Shown one piece after another: positions 45,200 to 54,182 of a stretch of 64,000 nt of DNA. A model generated the notes under the pieces. It searched no databases. It had not been told where the DNA came from and saw only the letters and a list, made by a program, of their open reading frames with translations. Made by a program: the position numbers and the translations under genes. Source of the DNA: Pinibacter soli (GTDB lineage Bacteria > Bacteroidota > Bacteroidia > Chitinophagales > Chitinophagaceae); assembly GCF_029961145.1 (NCBI RefSeq), contig NZ_JASBRG010000003.1, positions 548,024 to 612,023 of the forward strand. Direction: 5' to 3'. How positions within the stretch are numbered: the first letter of the stretch is position 1; every line of letters starts with the position of its first letter.

Positions 45200-45538
45200 T
45201 TAAAGGGAATCAGTAATGGGGCAGGGTTTGGAACATTTCCAATAAACGGTTGCCGGACAATAAATGCCTAGTGTAAAAACCGTTAGCAGCGCGTTGCCAA
45301 AACCCACTTTAATGCGCACTTCTGAAACGCCCAGGACATGCAGCGAATCACAAACCGGTGTTTGTATAACCTGTGGACTATTGAGGAGACCCCAAAACAT
45401 ACTATGCACTTTTTTATGATTCGGATAGATATCGTCGGTGGAAGATTGCGCATGTGTAGCTAAGCGATAGGAATAACAACTGCTGAAACTGCAACAACAA
45501 ACTAACGAAGTTGCTGCGATCATACTTTGTAAACGCAT
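45200..45538 (-). CDS. Bor-family-like lipoprotein
   Basis: With ATG 45538 the product has 112 residues. It begins with a lipoprotein signal (AATSLVCCCSFSSC). The mature part carries the Bor/Iss-type pattern: HSMFWGLLNSPQV, CDSLHVLGVSEVRIKV, and LLTVFTLGIYCPATVYWKCSKPC. Bor-like proteins are small outer-membrane lipoproteins, named from a phage lambda lysogenic-conversion gene, and are common in Bacteroidota genomes. An upstream ATG at 45583 would add a non-signal leader, so I prefer 45538. It lies 31 bases upstream of the FAD oxidase gene on the same strand. Confidence 0.75.
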   Translation of the reverse strand: MRLQSMIAATSLVCCCSFSSCYSYRLATHAQSSTDDIYPNHKKVHSMFWGLLNSPQVIQTPVCDSLHVLGVSEVRIKVGFGNALLTVFTLGIYCPATVYWKCSKPCPITDSL

Positions 45539-45834
45539 GAACTTATGTTTCTTAAATATAGAAAGCGAGCGGGACAAAAGCAAGGAGCCGGACTCTTTTG
45601 GCCGTTTCCTTACTTTTTATGTGGATGGGCTTGCCATTATAATCCACCTCAAATTTAACGTTTACTGGTATCAAGAGAACAGCTTTCTGTTGTAGTATAA
45701 GTAACTGTTTTTCCCGTAAAACAGGACGTTGGGACGTGAAGCTGGCGGATGTATCAATATCCTATCATTATTGGAGGGTTGCCTTCTTTTATTCATCTTG
45801 CTGTACCATAACTTTACAAATATTTAACCAGATT

Positions 45835-46971
45835 ATGGAAATATTGATAGCGCCCAATGCATATAAAAACAGTCTTACGGCCACGGAGGCTGCAAATGCC
45901 ATCAAACTGGGATTTGAGCAAAGCAAGCTTGCATGTGCCTGTACCTGTTTTCCTATCGGAGATGGCGGTGATGGTACCGGTAGCCTGATTATTCAACATT
46001 TTGCAGGAGAGCGTATACCCGTAACCGTTACAAATCCCTTAGGTCGCCCAATTGCTTCTTCTTTTGGGTTGATTGAGGAAGGTAGAACGGCCATCATTGA
46101 AATGGCCGATGCGGCTGGTTTGCGATTGCTGTCATCATCCGAACTGCATCCCTTGAAAGCATCATCCCGTGGAACCGGTGCGGCAATGCTTGAAGCCTTA
46201 CGGCGGGGAGTAAAGCGCATAATTATTGGCATGGGAGGTTCTGCAACAGTGGACGGGGGAACAGGCATATTGCAAGCACTAGGCATTCGTTTCCTTGATG
46301 CCGGTGGTAATTTGTTGTCCGATTTACCCGCTCAACTTTTTGCACTACATTCAATAGACGACACGAACCTGGTAGCAGCAATAAGCGCATGTGAAATAAT
46401 TATTTTGTGTGATGTAGACAATCCGTTGCTTGGAGAAAACGGCGCAGCAGCGGTATTTGGTCCACAAAAGGGAGCGTCATCCAACGACATTGCAGTATTG
46501 GAAAAAGGCCTGACCATTTTTAAAGAAGTAACCGAAAGACAAAAAGGCGTTGACATGGGAAAGTTGGTGCATGGTGGTACAGCGGGAGGTGCCGCTGCCG
46601 GGTTATGCGCATGGTTGGATGCAAAACTGGTAAACGGAACAGAATATTTCCTGGAGTTGACAGGATTCAACAAGGTGTTAAAAAGCAGTAGTATGCTGGT
46701 TACCGGTGAAGGGAGTATAGATCTGCAGACATTACAAGGAAAGGCCCCGACGGGTGCCGCGCAACAAGCCAAATCCATGGGCATACCGGTGTTGGCATTT
46801 GCCGGAAAAATTGATGTGAAAAATATTGACCGTCTTAAAGAATTTTTTGATATCCTGCTGCCCATCGGAAATGGCGCCGGTACACTTGAAGAGGCATTAT
46901 CCCTCACCGCAGCCAACCTGACCAGAACTGCACGTGAAGTGGGGGATCTATTGGCGTTATATCGTTCCTGA
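45835..46971 (+). CDS. Glycerate 2-kinase (GlxK/GarK family)
   Basis: The 378-residue kinase (start ATG 45835, at the conserved MEILIAPNAYKNSLTA) phosphorylates D-glycerate to 2-phosphoglycerate in the cytoplasm. Family motifs are FPIGDGGDGTGSL, GMGGSATVDGGTGILQALG, GTAGGAAAGL and VTGEGSIDLQTLQGKAP, all intact and in order. The frame is open further upstream to 45736, but that part has no family match. It is a single gene, convergent with a truncated AraC gene. Confidence 0.93.
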   Translation: MEILIAPNAYKNSLTATEAANAIKLGFEQSKLACACTCFPIGDGGDGTGSLIIQHFAGERIPVTVTNPLGRPIASSFGLIEEGRTAIIEMADAAGLRLLSSSELHPLKASSRGTGAAMLEALRRGVKRIIIGMGGSATVDGGTGILQALGIRFLDAGGNLLSDLPAQLFALHSIDDTNLVAAISACEIIILCDVDNPLLGENGAAAVFGPQKGASSNDIAVLEKGLTIFKEVTERQKGVDMGKLVHGGTAGGAAAGLCAWLDAKLVNGTEYFLELTGFNKVLKSSSMLVTGEGSIDLQTLQGKAPTGAAQQAKSMGIPVLAFAGKIDVKNIDRLKEFFDILLPIGNGAGTLEEALSLTAANLTRTAREVGDLLALYRS

Positions 46972-47062
46972 TTTTTGTACTACAATTACCGTTTTGAACA
47001 AAGGATTCACAATGTTCATTTTTGCTAGCGTTGTAATATATGCGTTATTTTTTATCTTGCTG

Positions 47063-47458
47063 TTACAATACATCCCCATCAACCCCAGTTGAAAGTAATA
47101 TCTGCCTGGCCAGTTGGTTAAAAGATCGGACCAATGAATTGTCATATATTACTTTCTCTTTAAAAAATATTGTCTTTGATTTGGCAGCAGTACCAAACAA
47201 ATCCGGGGAGATATAAAAGGTCGTAAAAGAATAAGCTGTTTGATTAATTAATTTATTTTGATGTATTTCAAAAGGATGAGAAATCAGTAAAGCGCCTACA
47301 GGAGCCACAATTTCATTTTCACCCATCATACCGTCATGAATTATACTTAAGTAAAAGGTGCTGTGATAATGTAATGGAAATTCATGAGAAGTTGACTTGC
47401 ATTGCAATAGTTCCAGATTATCAAAATGGCTTATGCCGGTTCTTTCACTTAGCTCCAT
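47063..47458 (-). pseudogene. AraC-family regulator, N-terminal half only
   Basis: The 131 residues correspond to the cupin-like arabinose-binding domain of AraC regulators: LHYHSTFYLSIIHDG, PVGALLISHPFEIHQNK, and AYSFTTFYISPDLFG. The frame then ends at LSTGVDGDVL and the HTH half (about 100 residues) is missing. The 90 bases between its stop and the glycerate kinase stop encode no HTH in any frame. The downstream half has therefore been lost by deletion. It is unlikely to bind DNA as it stands. Confidence 0.7.
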
Positions 47459-47719
47459 TTAATTCTTTATTATTAAGTGTAGCAGCATTTAACAATCGCT
47501 CATGCATCACTGGTCTATCCACATAATTTTATCAGATGAATATACAGATTTAGAAACTATTATTATTAAATAAATGTCTGAATCTGGATCAAACAAGACT
47601 AAAGTAGGCTGCCCGCGCCGGGCAAAGAAAATTGCGTGTAAAAAAGTGTAAATTGAACTGTATAATTTGGGAAGCAATTCATTTAAAAGTTTCCAGCGCC
47701 ATCACATAAAATACTAAGT

Positions 47720-48370
47720 ATGAAAACCACCAGGCTATCGCTTTCACTAGCTGCGCCGCAGGAAAAAGTTTCCGCTATTTACATAACACCGGAAAAACCC
47801 GTTTGTATCATGACACTCGCACATGGTGCAGGCGCTAATATGGAACACGCTTTCATGGAATCACTCGCCACCGCCCTTGCGGTCGCGGGCATCGCCACAC
47901 TGCGGTTTAATTTCCCGTTTATGGAACATGGCAAAGGCCGCCCGGATACGCCGGCAGTGGCCCACCAGGCAATTGCCGCGGCCATTGATAAGGCGCTTAA
48001 ACTACTGCCTTCCCTTCCATTGTTTGTGGCAGGGAAGTCATTTGGCGGAAGGATGTCTTCCCAATACCTGTCCCTCCATCCACGTAAAGATGTTGCGGGG
48101 CTCGTCTTTTACGGCTTCCCGTTGCATCCTGCTGGCAAGCCTGGTACTGACCGGGCGGCGCATCTGGCGGAAGTGAAAGTGCCGATGCTCTTTTTGCAGG
48201 GCACCAAGGATACACTGGCGCAATGGGACTTGATAGAACAGGTATGTGCGTCATTGAAGAAGGCCACCCTGGTGAAGATTGAGGGCGCAGACCACTCGTT
48301 CAAGGCGGGCAAGAAAGTGGATGTTATGAGCATATTGGTTAATGCGACGCACGAGTGGATAAGGGTGTAA
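47720..48370 (+). CDS. Alpha/beta hydrolase, KANL3/Tex30-like (dienelactone-hydrolase-related)
   Basis: A 216-residue cytoplasmic hydrolase. Landmarks are TLAHGAGANMEHAFMES after the first strands, ATLRFNFPFMEHGKGRPD, nucleophile elbow AGKSFGGRMSS (Ser at about residue 106), Asp in LFLQGTKDTLA, and His in GADHSFK. The full catalytic triad is present. Members are generic esterases; no physiological substrate is known. Single gene with no operon partner; a GC-rich palindrome at 47610-47624 lies upstream. Confidence 0.86.
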   Translation: MKTTRLSLSLAAPQEKVSAIYITPEKPVCIMTLAHGAGANMEHAFMESLATALAVAGIATLRFNFPFMEHGKGRPDTPAVAHQAIAAAIDKALKLLPSLPLFVAGKSFGGRMSSQYLSLHPRKDVAGLVFYGFPLHPAGKPGTDRAAHLAEVKVPMLFLQGTKDTLAQWDLIEQVCASLKKATLVKIEGADHSFKAGKKVDVMSILVNATHEWIRV

Positions 48371-48459
48371 TAATGAACGAACATTGATTATGTCTGCAAA
48401 TGAGCAGCCATTATTTGTTGTTAGTTTGAGCCAGTATGCGCCGGGTAAATTATGTACTG

Positions 48460-48852
48460 TCATAGCGGCTGCGCAAATTTCAAATGATAACCATTAATAT
48501 CCTTTACTACATATTGTCTTGCGCCCCAAGGTCTGTCAGATATAGGTTCAATTATTTCTGCACCATTTTTTACATGTTCTTTAAATAAATTATCTGCATC
48601 AGATAGCCATATAAAAATTTCAGGGCTAATTTTTTTATCCTTTATCAAATTGACAATTTCGGGGTCGTAAGAAAAATATATTTCTGCATCTCCCGATTTT
48701 ACTCCTGCATATACAACCGGGTTTCCATATTCAAAATCAGATAAGAATCCAAGCACTTTTGTATAATAAATAATTGACTTTTTAATATTGTCCGTGCCAA
48801 TAACCGGAACAGTACTATGAATTTTTGAGGATATATTTTTTTCCTGTTCCAT
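48460..48852 (-). CDS. VOC-family (glyoxalase/bleomycin-resistance-like) protein
   Basis: The 130-residue single-domain protein has the beta-alpha-beta-beta-beta repeat pattern: TVPVIGTDNIKKSIIYYTKVLGF, then AEIYFSYDP, FIWLSDADNLFKEHVKNGAEI, and a closing WGARQYVVKDINGYHLKFAQ. VOC proteins bind a metal or a drug; the ligands here cannot be called safely. A small leader of Lys/Ser residues precedes the domain. Isolated gene; its promoter would lie in 48853-49308. Confidence 0.85.
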   Translation of the reverse strand: MEQEKNISSKIHSTVPVIGTDNIKKSIIYYTKVLGFLSDFEYGNPVVYAGVKSGDAEIYFSYDPEIVNLIKDKKISPEIFIWLSDADNLFKEHVKNGAEIIEPISDRPWGARQYVVKDINGYHLKFAQPL

Positions 48853-49308
48853 TAAGTTATTTTTTTAATATTAATAACATTTTACGACCGTCTCGAATAG
48901 ATTGTCAGGTATCGTTGTCATCAGTGAACGGGTATTGCAGCAGTCTGGATATTAGCGTTCAGTCGCGCTGGAACTGCTGCTGATTCCTGAATGGTTGTTG
49001 ATGATTTATTCAATAGCCAAATTAATAATTTCGTGTCGAGAATAATATATTTTCGGGTCGTCACCCAAACGAAATGTATTGGAAAAAATGTTCCTTCCAG
49101 GCAAATTTGAATTGTATGATTAAAACAGTTCTATTATTGAATAAAAAAAGCAGGATAACTGTTCCACAACTAACTTGAAAAATGTTTTTTTCGTTGTGTT
49201 ATTTCATGATTATTCACTACCTTATTTTTTAGTAGTTTCCCATTAACAAACACGAAGGAGTAAAAGCATAAACATCTTATACCATTTTACCTAAAAAACA
49301 AACCAGTA
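48853..49308. other. Intergenic region between divergent genes
   Basis: A/T-rich stretch with no supported gene. It must contain promoters for the VOC gene (minus) and the Gfo/Idh/MocA oxidoreductase (plus). I find no clear TAnnTTTG element, hairpin or repeat. Confidence 0.4.
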
Positions 49309-50652
49309 ATGGACAGAAAGAAATTTCTACAGCAAACGACGGGTCTTGCCGCAGGCTCCCTGCTGATTCCCGGAGCATTAAAAGCCGCCTTTAATAGTCA
49401 AGTAAAACCAATGCGTGTAGCAATGGTAGGTACGGGTCACCGTGGGTTGGGGATGTGGGGAGAACCAGTAGTCGCAGAATTTCCCGAACATGTAAAATTT
49501 GTTGGCTTGTGCGACATCAATAAGGGAAGAGTGGAGTACGCCAAAAAAGTACTGAAAGTTGACTGTGCCACCTACACGGATTTTGATGCAATGATGAAAG
49601 AAACGAAACCAGACACATTGATCGTGACAACTGTAGATGGAACGCATAACGAATTTATCGTGAAAGGCATGGAGTATGGCGCCAATATTCTTACGGAAAA
49701 ACCGATGACCACCGATGAGAAGAAATGTCAGGAAATTTTAGACGCGGAAAAAAGAACAGGGAAAAAGGTAAGGGTGACTTTCAATTACCGTTATTCCCCG
49801 CATCGTGTAAAAATATATGAGCTGTTGAGAAGCGGCGAAATCGGTGATATCAAATCAGTGGATTTCCACTGGTACCTGGACACCAGTCATGGTGCAGATT
49901 ATTTCCGTCGTTGGCACAGGCTACGAAAGAACAGCGGCTCTTTGTTGGTCCATAAAGCTTCGCACCACTTTGATTTACTGAACTGGTGGATAGACAGTGA
50001 CCCCAAACAGGTTTTTGGCTATGGCAACCTGGAGGTATATGGCAAGAATGGAACGTTCCGTCATACCAATTGTAGACCGTGCCCACATAAAAGCAAATGC
50101 AATTTCTATTTCGATATGACGGCTGACAAACGCCTTATGAATATTTATGCAGCCAATGAGCAGTACGACGGATATTTGAGAGATGGTTGCGTGTTTAAAG
50201 AAGACATAGACATCTTTGATAAAATGGCGGTGCAGATCATGTACGCCAACCAGGTGCAGGTGAGTTATTCTCTCACCGCCTATTCTCCATATGAAGGTTA
50301 TCGTATTTCATTTAATGGCACGAAAGGCAAACTGGATGCCTGGATCAAAGAAAAGCAGCCGTGGGAGGAAGATGCTTTCGATGAAATACAACTCACCAAG
50401 ATGTTTGGTAAAAGAGAAATATTTCGCATCCCTAACAATGAAGAGGGACATGGCGGAGGAGATATGCGTTTACGAAAACAGATATTTATGAATGAAAGTG
50501 ATCCGCTGCATCAATCAGCCGGAAGTAGAGATGGTTCCATGGCCATACTGATAGGCATCGCGGCCAGAAATAGTATTGATACCGGAAAACCCATCGACAT
50601 AGCCAGTCTCACAAACCTTGTTCCGCAGGCAAAAAAAACGAGTAGCATATAA
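49309..50652 (+). CDS. Gfo/Idh/MocA-family oxidoreductase with export signal
   Basis: This NAD(P)-dependent sugar oxidoreductase has 447 residues. The N-terminus DRKKFLQQTTGLAAGSLL resembles a Tat-type signal as in many Bacteroidota members. The Rossmann domain follows (VAMVGTGHRGLGMWG, then FVGLCDINKGRVEYAKK and the catalytic-loop Lys motif LTEKPMTTDE), then the C-terminal sheet domain. A cysteine cluster (CRPCPHKSKC) is an added feature of some subgroups. Related enzymes use a bound NAD for sugar or glycoside conversion, including GH109. It is a single gene with an A-rich leader. Confidence 0.85.
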   Translation: MDRKKFLQQTTGLAAGSLLIPGALKAAFNSQVKPMRVAMVGTGHRGLGMWGEPVVAEFPEHVKFVGLCDINKGRVEYAKKVLKVDCATYTDFDAMMKETKPDTLIVTTVDGTHNEFIVKGMEYGANILTEKPMTTDEKKCQEILDAEKRTGKKVRVTFNYRYSPHRVKIYELLRSGEIGDIKSVDFHWYLDTSHGADYFRRWHRLRKNSGSLLVHKASHHFDLLNWWIDSDPKQVFGYGNLEVYGKNGTFRHTNCRPCPHKSKCNFYFDMTADKRLMNIYAANEQYDGYLRDGCVFKEDIDIFDKMAVQIMYANQVQVSYSLTAYSPYEGYRISFNGTKGKLDAWIKEKQPWEEDAFDEIQLTKMFGKREIFRIPNNEEGHGGGDMRLRKQIFMNESDPLHQSAGSRDGSMAILIGIAARNSIDTGKPIDIASLTNLVPQAKKTSSI

Positions 50653-51276
50653 GCTGTACAAATTGTAGCGAAACTGTTTTAAGTTGAGCTTTGTCTTCAA
50701 TGATTTTGGAGTAGTTGATATTGCGTTAAAATCAGAAGTGATATAGAGGTAAATTTAAAAGAGGGACTATTATGTTTTAAAAGAACATGAGAATGGACTA
50801 TTTGACTTTTAATGGCAGTCAGCAAAAGATCGCATTGCCACAAACCACCATGGCCGGGTCAACGGTTTATATTAAACAATAACGGCATAAAAAACAGTGT
50901 GCTGTTCGAGATGTTCCGCAGGGCATCTCGAACGATAGATACAACGGATATAAATCCTGTACAAACGAGCGATTGATTTAGGGATTTTAATTCCTTGGTA
51001 TCTTTTATTCGGCGTGTGCTGCGAAATATGTCGAAGAGCGTGGTCATTTACTTGTGTTAATGAAAAAAATATTTTGAAAACGAAACTAATCTTAATCATT
51101 ATTGCTGCCGTCCATATGAGCTGTGTTAGCAACAATAATAATAAAACAAAAAATGTCAATAGCATTACAATTGAAGGGCACATTGAAGAATGGAAAAATA
51201 GCAGACCAGAATTTTAAAAAATCCCGGCATCAGATATCATTTATATGTAGTTGTTATTTGGGGCCAAAATGCCCAC
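50653..51276. other. Gene-poor region with short coding scraps
   Basis: Apart from the lipoprotein start at 51074, this stretch holds only small pieces. One is an ATG frame at 50793-50882 whose translation, MDYLTFNGSQQ ... TVYIKQ, looks like the C-terminal strand of a larger protein. I would treat the region as decayed coding sequence. Confidence 0.35.
51074..51217 (+). pseudogene. Lipoprotein N-terminal scrap
   Basis: A TTG-started frame gives KTKLILIIIAAVHMSC, a convincing lipoprotein signal, followed by an Asn-rich spacer and ITIEGHIEEWKNSRPEF before the stop. The short mature part resembles the beginning of a DUF4369/TlpA-type lipoprotein, which is normally 350 or more residues. It reads as the truncated 5' end of such a gene. 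Confidence 0.4.
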
Positions 51277-51316
51277 AAAAAAAGCGCACTTCATATTATT
51301 GAGGTGCGCTTTTTTC
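51277..51316. terminator. Bidirectional terminator
   Basis: A-rich arm AAAAAAAGCGCAC with T-rich arm GTGCGCTTTTTT around a short loop. It lies 30 bases after the stop of the minus-strand TlpA gene (51346) and can also stop plus-strand transcripts. Confidence 0.82.
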
Positions 51317-51345
51317 TAAAATAACCATGAATAGATGTATTCAGT

Positions 51346-52542
51346 TTAGGTGCCGAATATTTCTTTCAATTTTATATCCAAAGGTTCTTCTTCTGAGCTA
51401 TAACGGCCAATGATCTTGCCATTGGGATCGATCAATATTTTAGTAGGCAAGGTATGAATGCCGAATTTCTCGCTTATGTCTGTATCGTACGGTTCGTTCT
51501 TCATTCTTTTATCCATGTCTAAACCGCGCAATACATGTTTCCAGGGCAGGCCATCTTTTTCCACTGCTTTCTTCCAGGCTGCATTGTTGCGGTCATCGTC
51601 GGATATGCCGATGAACTCAATGCCTTTGTCTTTGTATTTTGCATATAATGCTTTAAGATGCGGATTGCCCTTGCGGCATGGCACACACCAGCTTGCCCAA
51701 AAATCCAGCAATACATATTTTCCTTTATAGTCTGCCAGGCTAATGGCTTTACCATCCATGTCTACCGTCGTGAAGTTTTTTGCCATGCTGCCGGGTGAGC
51801 CTCCACGCAATTTTTCAATTTCTACGGCCAACTCTTTTCCATTCCTGCTTTGTTGCATCTGAGGAGACATTTTATTGTAGAGTGCCTGCAAAGAATCGAG
51901 CGGCAGGCTGCTTACATAGTAGCGCAGGTTGTTTAATGTAATATAGGAGTTGGGGTGCTCTTTGAAGAAAGAATAATTGATTGCTCTCATCTCTTCATAA
52001 TACGGATCCAATCCGTCTTTCACATTGGATGCAACATTTTTCAATGAGTCCAATTCGGCGTCAGGTTTTTTATTTTTTACCGCCTCCATGTAAATCTTGT
52101 TGGCTTTGTCGTACGCTTCCGATGCAGGCTTCATCTTATTTTGTACAGGTTTCAACTGGCTGTTCAGGAGGTCGAGTTCCTGTTGCGTGTGTGAGCCTTT
52201 CACCACAACATCTTTGAATTGATTGTATTGTAGCTGCGCCGTTATAACGGTTGGTTCAAGGTAGATGGTAGCCATATCTGAAGGATAGGCACTTGCTGAT
52301 TTAATATATAGCATAGAAGCTGCAGGCTCACTGATATTGCCCTTCAATGTAAACTGGCCCTTTACTGTACGTACACTATCCTTAATGTTCTTTCCGGAAG
52401 CATCGGTATAGTGAATGTATAAAACCGTATCCTGTATTCCTTTCAAAGTGCCTTTGAGTTGAAATGGATTGCCCGCTGGAGTTTGCGCCTGTATTTGTAA
52501 ACCCGAAAATGCGAGCAGACCTGTAACGATGGTGTATTTCAT
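51346..52542 (-). CDS. TlpA-family thiol-disulfide oxidoreductase with DUF4369 domain
   Basis: A 398-residue exported protein with a signal peptide to IQAQ (about residue 19). An N-terminal DUF4369 beta-sandwich (about 25-125, FQLKGTLKGIQDTVLYIHY) leads into a helical linker rich in Lys/Asp (about 125-230). A C-terminal thioredoxin domain (about 255-398) carries the active site WASWCVPCRKGNP and the cis-Pro loop HTLPTKILID. It acts as a periplasmic disulfide reductase. It is the last gene of a minus-strand cluster with a DsbD-N-like protein, an uncharacterised protein and a truncated ECF sigma gene. Confidence 0.9.
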   Translation of the reverse strand: MKYTIVTGLLAFSGLQIQAQTPAGNPFQLKGTLKGIQDTVLYIHYTDASGKNIKDSVRTVKGQFTLKGNISEPAASMLYIKSASAYPSDMATIYLEPTVITAQLQYNQFKDVVVKGSHTQQELDLLNSQLKPVQNKMKPASEAYDKANKIYMEAVKNKKPDAELDSLKNVASNVKDGLDPYYEEMRAINYSFFKEHPNSYITLNNLRYYVSSLPLDSLQALYNKMSPQMQQSRNGKELAVEIEKLRGGSPGSMAKNFTTVDMDGKAISLADYKGKYVLLDFWASWCVPCRKGNPHLKALYAKYKDKGIEFIGISDDDRNNAAWKKAVEKDGLPWKHVLRGLDMDKRMKNEPYDTDISEKFGIHTLPTKILIDPNGKIIGRYSSEEEPLDIKLKEIFGT

Positions 52543-52562
52543 GAGTGATTAACTTGTTTGTT

Positions 52563-53060
52563 CTAAAATTTTAATTCAAAAACTTTTTCAACAGGAGGTA
52601 AGCATTGCCGTAAGTTGCAGGTTTGATAGTATAATCCCGCACGAATGGTATTGTCCTTTTTTCCTGTATCGAGCTTAACTGCTTTGTGTACAAATACTGC
52701 TTCTTGCTCATAGATCAACACTCCCGGATCGTTTACTGATGTTGCCGGGTTTGTTTTATCCCAATCGCCTGTCAGGCGAATGTTTTCAGGAACCTGCAGG
52801 ATCCGTTCAAGAGCTATATAAGGCAGGGTAGATGGTACAAATTCGTATATATGCCACCCGGGTGCCAATTGCACTTTTACCACCACCGCTATACTGTCTT
52901 TTGTATTTACCAATTGTGCGTTGAGTGTAACTGGCTCTCTTTCATCTGCGGGCAGGCACTTTAGTTGTTCTACCGTTTGTGCAATTGTTGCATTGAAGGA
53001 TTTTTGTGCCTTAACACACAACACAGGAAAGCATAATAGAAAAATGAATAACCACTTCAT
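52563..53060 (-). CDS. DsbD N-terminal-domain-like exported protein
   Basis: A 165-residue protein with a signal peptide (MKWLFIFLLCFPVLCVKAQ). The mature part resembles the disulfide-interchange N-terminal domain of DsbD: LAPGWHIYEFVPS in the middle, YEQEAVFVHKAVKL, and the paired cysteines in LYYQTCNLRQCLPP. In DsbD such a domain passes electrons to periplasmic partners; here it stands alone. The ATG overlaps the stop of the upstream gene (TAATG at 53058-53062), implying translational coupling. It sits between that gene and TlpA. Confidence 0.82.
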   Translation of the reverse strand: MKWLFIFLLCFPVLCVKAQKSFNATIAQTVEQLKCLPADEREPVTLNAQLVNTKDSIAVVVKVQLAPGWHIYEFVPSTLPYIALERILQVPENIRLTGDWDKTNPATSVNDPGVLIYEQEAVFVHKAVKLDTGKKDNTIRAGLYYQTCNLRQCLPPVEKVFELKF

Positions 53061-54182
53061 TAGTTGTATGTGTTGATCATGAATTTATATCCATTCGTTT
53101 CGGAGAAGTACAGCTTGCTTTTGTTCTTCGATAGCCACTTGCTCCATTCCTGTGCGCTGGCAAAGTTTTCCCATGTGTATCTTTTCAGCACTGTCAATGC
53201 AAGGTCGGATTGATTTGTTGCTTGCTATCATCTTCACACAAGTGTCTAGCAATTGAAGGCTGTGATTAGCCACACCTATTTTTTGTACATCAGCATCTAT
53301 CTTGTATGAGAAAAATTCATTGGCATCGCAATAGAGGTAGTTGAAATTACTGGTCATGAATTTTTGATATGCATCCGCATCTGTCCCAAATTGTGGAGCA
53401 TAAGCACCCATTTGTTGTTTCAGGAATACTTCATATTCCGGTATCGGCTGTTGATTGCCAATGTACGCAAGGCTTTCCTGCTCTTCAGGTGTTAATGCCT
53501 GGCCGGCAGCCTTCTTATCGTCCAGTCTTTTTTTCTCGGTTTTATTATGTTCGTTGAATGCTGTTATTTCTTTTGCATACTCTTCATAGCTTTTTCTTGA
53601 TGCGTTTGCTATTACCTCACGAACGTCATCAGTGGTAGCCATTTTTTCATTGTATTTTTTTGTGATAGGCGTCTTGCCGTTAAATTGTTTCATGTAAGCC
53701 ACCGCATTCACAAAAACCTTTTTTGCTTCATCAGTCATTTGTGTAGGGTTGGCACCAAATCCCCATAAAAAGAAATTGCCTTGTCTGCCTAATGCAACAG
53801 CCCCTACATCTTTCTGACAAACACCGCTTGAGATCATTTCTGCATCGGGTCCTTCGGTAAACCTGTTACCTCTTGAAACCAATCCTATTCTGCATTTGCC
53901 GCTTTCGTATCCAACGGTTTGCACTTGCCACATAGGTATTTGTTTGGGAATGTTTGCGCCAGTAGTGTAATGATATACGCCATCGGGTGTGTTTTTCATT
54001 TCCATCGTTGGCTTAACGCGTTCTACCGGGCCTTTGAAAATAGCATGATCGCTATTGAGATGGTGTGCATCTGCATTCAGGCATAAGCAAAGCCAATCAA
54101 GCTTGAGGCCAATGGCTGCGCCCATTTCTGATGCAGTGCTGGATATGAAGACAACAGGTTTGGAAAAATTATCCGGCAGATA
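53060..54182 (-). pseudogene. Uncharacterised exported-type protein, frameshifted and 5'-truncated
   Basis: A large frame (54125-53085) and a second frame (about 53205-53060) together give the gene. Its true end is WENFASAQEWSKWLSKNK ... KFMINTYN, stopping with TAA that overlaps the next ATG. One extra base near 53205 (AAA where AA is expected) shifts the long frame to an artificial end. Recognisable parts are FFLWGFGANPTQMTDEAKKVFVNAVAYMKQF, a segment resembling the end of ThuA-like or glycosidase-associated domains, and a charged helical middle. The 5' end runs into the sigma factor gene at about 54180 without signal peptide or start. I do not know the family. Confidence 0.6.

Noticed and set aside
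46332..46916. Minus-strand open frame of 194 residues in glycerate kinase
   Set aside because: Complement of a conserved kinase gene; Ser/Pro/Asn-rich, no motif.
47610..47624. GC-rich palindrome TGCCCG-N3-CGGGCA
   Set aside because: No T-run on either side, so not called a terminator; too short to claim an operator.
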